Below are positions 6,220-7,445 of a stretch of 7,445 bases of DNA, in pieces (the stretch's first letter is position 1; the number at the start of each line of letters is the position of its first letter). The stretch is taken from positions 1-7,445 of the forward strand of contig JAUVPT010000072.1 in assembly GCA_030598525.1 (NCBI GenBank). Direction: 5' to 3'. The notes under the pieces were generated by a model that worked only from the letters and a program-made list of their open reading frames with translations, was not told the DNA's origin and ran no database searches. The translations under genes were made by a program, and so were the position numbers. Source of the DNA: Gemmatimonadota bacterium (lineage in GTDB: Bacteria > Gemmatimonadota > Gemmatimonadetes > Palauibacterales > Palauibacteraceae).

Positions 6220-6241
6220 CGGGGCCAAGCCCACACGGGGC

Positions 6242-6281
6242 CAGAGCGGGCCGCTCTGAGAGCCGCCCCCACCCCGCTCTC
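6242..6281 (-). terminator. Nested GC-rich inverted repeats just after the sulfatase stop
   Basis: cagagcgg (6242-6249) is a perfect mirror complement of ccgctctg (6251-6258). gagagc (6258-6263) pairs with gctctc (6276-6281), and agagcggg (6243-6250) can also pair with cccgctct (6273-6280). The segments can therefore fold in mutually exclusive ways. The block begins 6 bases after the sulfatase TGA on the minus strand, where a terminator is expected, but lacks a T run. Confidence -1.
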
Positions 6282-6286
6282 GGGTT

Positions 6287-7445
6287 TCAGGGCACGCTCA
6301 GCTCCTCGCGCAGCCTCTCCAGTTCGGCTTCCAGTTCCGCCCGAATCGCCTCGTACTCCGGGTCGGTCGCACGGCTCTTCAGCTCACGCGGGTCTGACTC
6401 CAGGTCGAACAGCTCCCACTCGTCCGTGGCCGGATAGCGGATCCACTTGTAGCGACCGGTGGCCACGCCGTAGTGCTCGGCCCCGGCGAGCGGCCCCTCG
6501 GCCTCGTCGTAGTGGTAGTAGAAACTGGTTCTCCAATCGGCCGGGGTCTCGCCGGCGAGCAGCGGAACCAGGCTGCGGCCCTGCATGTCAGGCGGAGCCT
6601 CCAGGCCCGCCATATCCAGAAACGTCGGCGCGAAGTCCAGGTTCGATACGATCGCCCCGGACGCGCCGCCAGCGGCTGCTTGCCCCGGCCAGCGCACGAT
6701 GAGCGGAGTTCGGAACGACTCCTCGTACATCCAGCGCTTGTCGTACCAGCCGTGCTCGCCCAGGAAGAAGCCCTGGTCCGACGAGTAGACCACCACCGTG
6801 TTCTCCGCGAGCCCGGTCTCATCGAGCCAGTCCAGGATCCGCCCCAGGTTGTCGTCGATCGACGCGATGGTGCGCAAGTAGTCCTTGATGTACCGCTGGT
6901 ACTTCCACCGCGTGAGCTCGTCGTCCTCGAGGTTTGCGTCGTGGAAAGCTGCGTTTCGCGGGCCATAGGCGGCGTCCCACGCGTCCCGCTGCTCGTCGGA
7001 CAGGCGTCCGTACGTTCCCTCCCAGGCCTGGACCTGCCACTCCTGTGACGCGTCGTCGGACGCCGGGGCCACCTTGAGGTCGTACTGCAGGCTCATGTGC
7101 CGGGCGATCGTCATCTCCTGGCTCGAGGCCGGTGAGGCGCGGCCCGCGTAATCATCGAACAGGGTCTCGGGCTCGGGGATCATCTCGCCATCGTACGTAC
7201 TCAGATGCTCCGGGCCCGGCATCCAGTTCCGGTGCGGCGCCTTGTGCTGGACCATCAGGAGGACGGGGGCGTCGCTCCGGCGGCCGGTGCGCAGCCACTC
7301 GAGCGCCAGGTCGGTGATGATCTCGGTCGTGTAGCCCTCGAGCTTCGTCTCGCCCGCCGCGGTCAGCATCGGCGGGTTGTAGTAGGGGCCCGGGCCGATC
7401 AGGACCTGCCAGTCGTCGAACCCCGTGGGGTCGCTCTGGAGGTGC
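6287..7445 (-). CDS. Type I sulfatase, C-terminal part (5' partial)
   Basis: The frame is open from the right edge to TGA at 6289-6287, giving 385 visible residues. The ATG at 7369 is internal, because upstream residues HLQSDPTGFDDWQVLIGPG match the conserved sulfatase region after the K-W-H-L motif. The catalytic Cys/Ser of the C/S-x-P-x-R motif and the first two metal aspartates lie off the window, so the type of formylglycine precursor cannot be told. Visible landmarks, counted from the first visible residue, are VQHKAPHRNW (about 66-74), a tetrad YIKDYLRTIASIDDNLGRIL (about 185-204), the metal-site SSDQGFFLGEHGWYDKRWMYEES (221 on), RTPLIVRWPG, and the C-terminal subdomain YYHY...EHYGVATGRYKWIRY...WELFDLESDPREL. 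A charged helix closes the protein. It hydrolyses sulfate esters, probably from polysaccharides or glycans; resemblance to N-acetylglucosamine-6-sulfatase/mucin-desulfating groups is a weak impression. Family call is firm. Confidence -1.
   Translation of the reverse strand, partial: HLQSDPTGFDDWQVLIGPGPYYNPPMLTAAGETKLEGYTTEIITDLALEWLRTGRRSDAPVLLMVQHKAPHRNWMPGPEHLSTYDGEMIPEPETLFDDYAGRASPASSQEMTIARHMSLQYDLKVAPASDDASQEWQVQAWEGTYGRLSDEQRDAWDAAYGPRNAAFHDANLEDDELTRWKYQRYIKDYLRTIASIDDNLGRILDWLDETGLAENTVVVYSSDQGFFLGEHGWYDKRWMYEESFRTPLIVRWPGQAAAGGASGAIVSNLDFAPTFLDMAGLEAPPDMQGRSLVPLLAGETPADWRTSFYYHYDEAEGPLAGAEHYGVATGRYKWIRYPATDEWELFDLESDPRELKSRATDPEYEAIRAELEAELERLREELSVP

Larger units (their letters stand above)
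6114..6286. other. Intergenic region: operon promoter/terminator candidates
   Basis: These 173 bases separate the sulfatase stop (minus strand) from the first gene of the five-gene run. No credible small gene is seen. The half near the operon (6141-6156) is AT-rich, with a tandem taatct duplication; read on the minus strand it offers TAAGAT or TAGATT as a poor -10 box, with no convincing -35. The half near the sulfatase holds several GC-rich inverted repeats. The arrangement suits sulfatase transcription ending and operon transcription starting here, but neither signal is canonical. Confidence -1.

Noticed and set aside
6114..6286. Small + strand coding frame through the intergenic gap (start near 6159 or 6172)
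   Set aside because: It runs on antisense into the sulfatase gene, is Arg/Ser/Pro-rich without a domain, and has no ribosome-binding site of note.

Overview
This window comes from a GC-rich bacterial chromosome, probably a Gram-negative. It carries a TonB-dependent outer-membrane receptor ending in a C-terminal aromatic beta-strand and a lipoprotein with a lipobox. The mix of an Oar-like receptor, a DUF4440-type lipoprotein, a sulfatase and a B12-type radical SAM enzyme with many small unknown membrane proteins recalls Gemmatimonadota or Acidobacteriota. That placement is an impression from family style, not proof. No RNA gene, CRISPR array, insertion sequence or phage gene is visible, and no gap between genes reaches 300 bases.

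Left part (1-3227, + strand): the last 877 codons of a TonB-dependent receptor, whose signal peptide and most of the plug lie off the left edge. After 28 bases comes an unrecognised 187-residue protein with four predicted membrane segments. It ends only 9 bases from a convergent gene.

Middle part (6113-3237, - strand): a tight five-gene run, read right to left. It holds a 125-residue four-pass membrane protein, a 442-residue cobalamin-binding-type radical SAM enzyme, a 133-residue four-pass membrane protein, a 168-residue NTF2-like (DUF4440) lipoprotein and a 68-residue two-pass membrane protein. The first three overlap at their stop/start codons (GTGA and TGATG). The last two follow after 38 and 21 bases, each with a good Shine-Dalgarno sequence. 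This looks like one operon. The radical SAM enzyme is its only predicted catalyst, and its two coupled partners suggest that it works at the inner membrane. The substrate is unknown.

Right part (7445-6287, - strand): the C-terminal 385 codons of a type I sulfatase whose catalytic N-terminus lies off the right edge. A 173-base gap with several GC-rich inverted repeats and a small AT-rich patch separates it from the five-gene run. This gap is the likely site of transcription termination and of the operon promoter.

The best candidate for something undescribed is the membrane protein / B12-radical SAM / membrane protein cassette with its trailing lipoprotein. A strong 11-bp inverted repeat just upstream of the third gene's ribosome-binding site may belong to its expression control.
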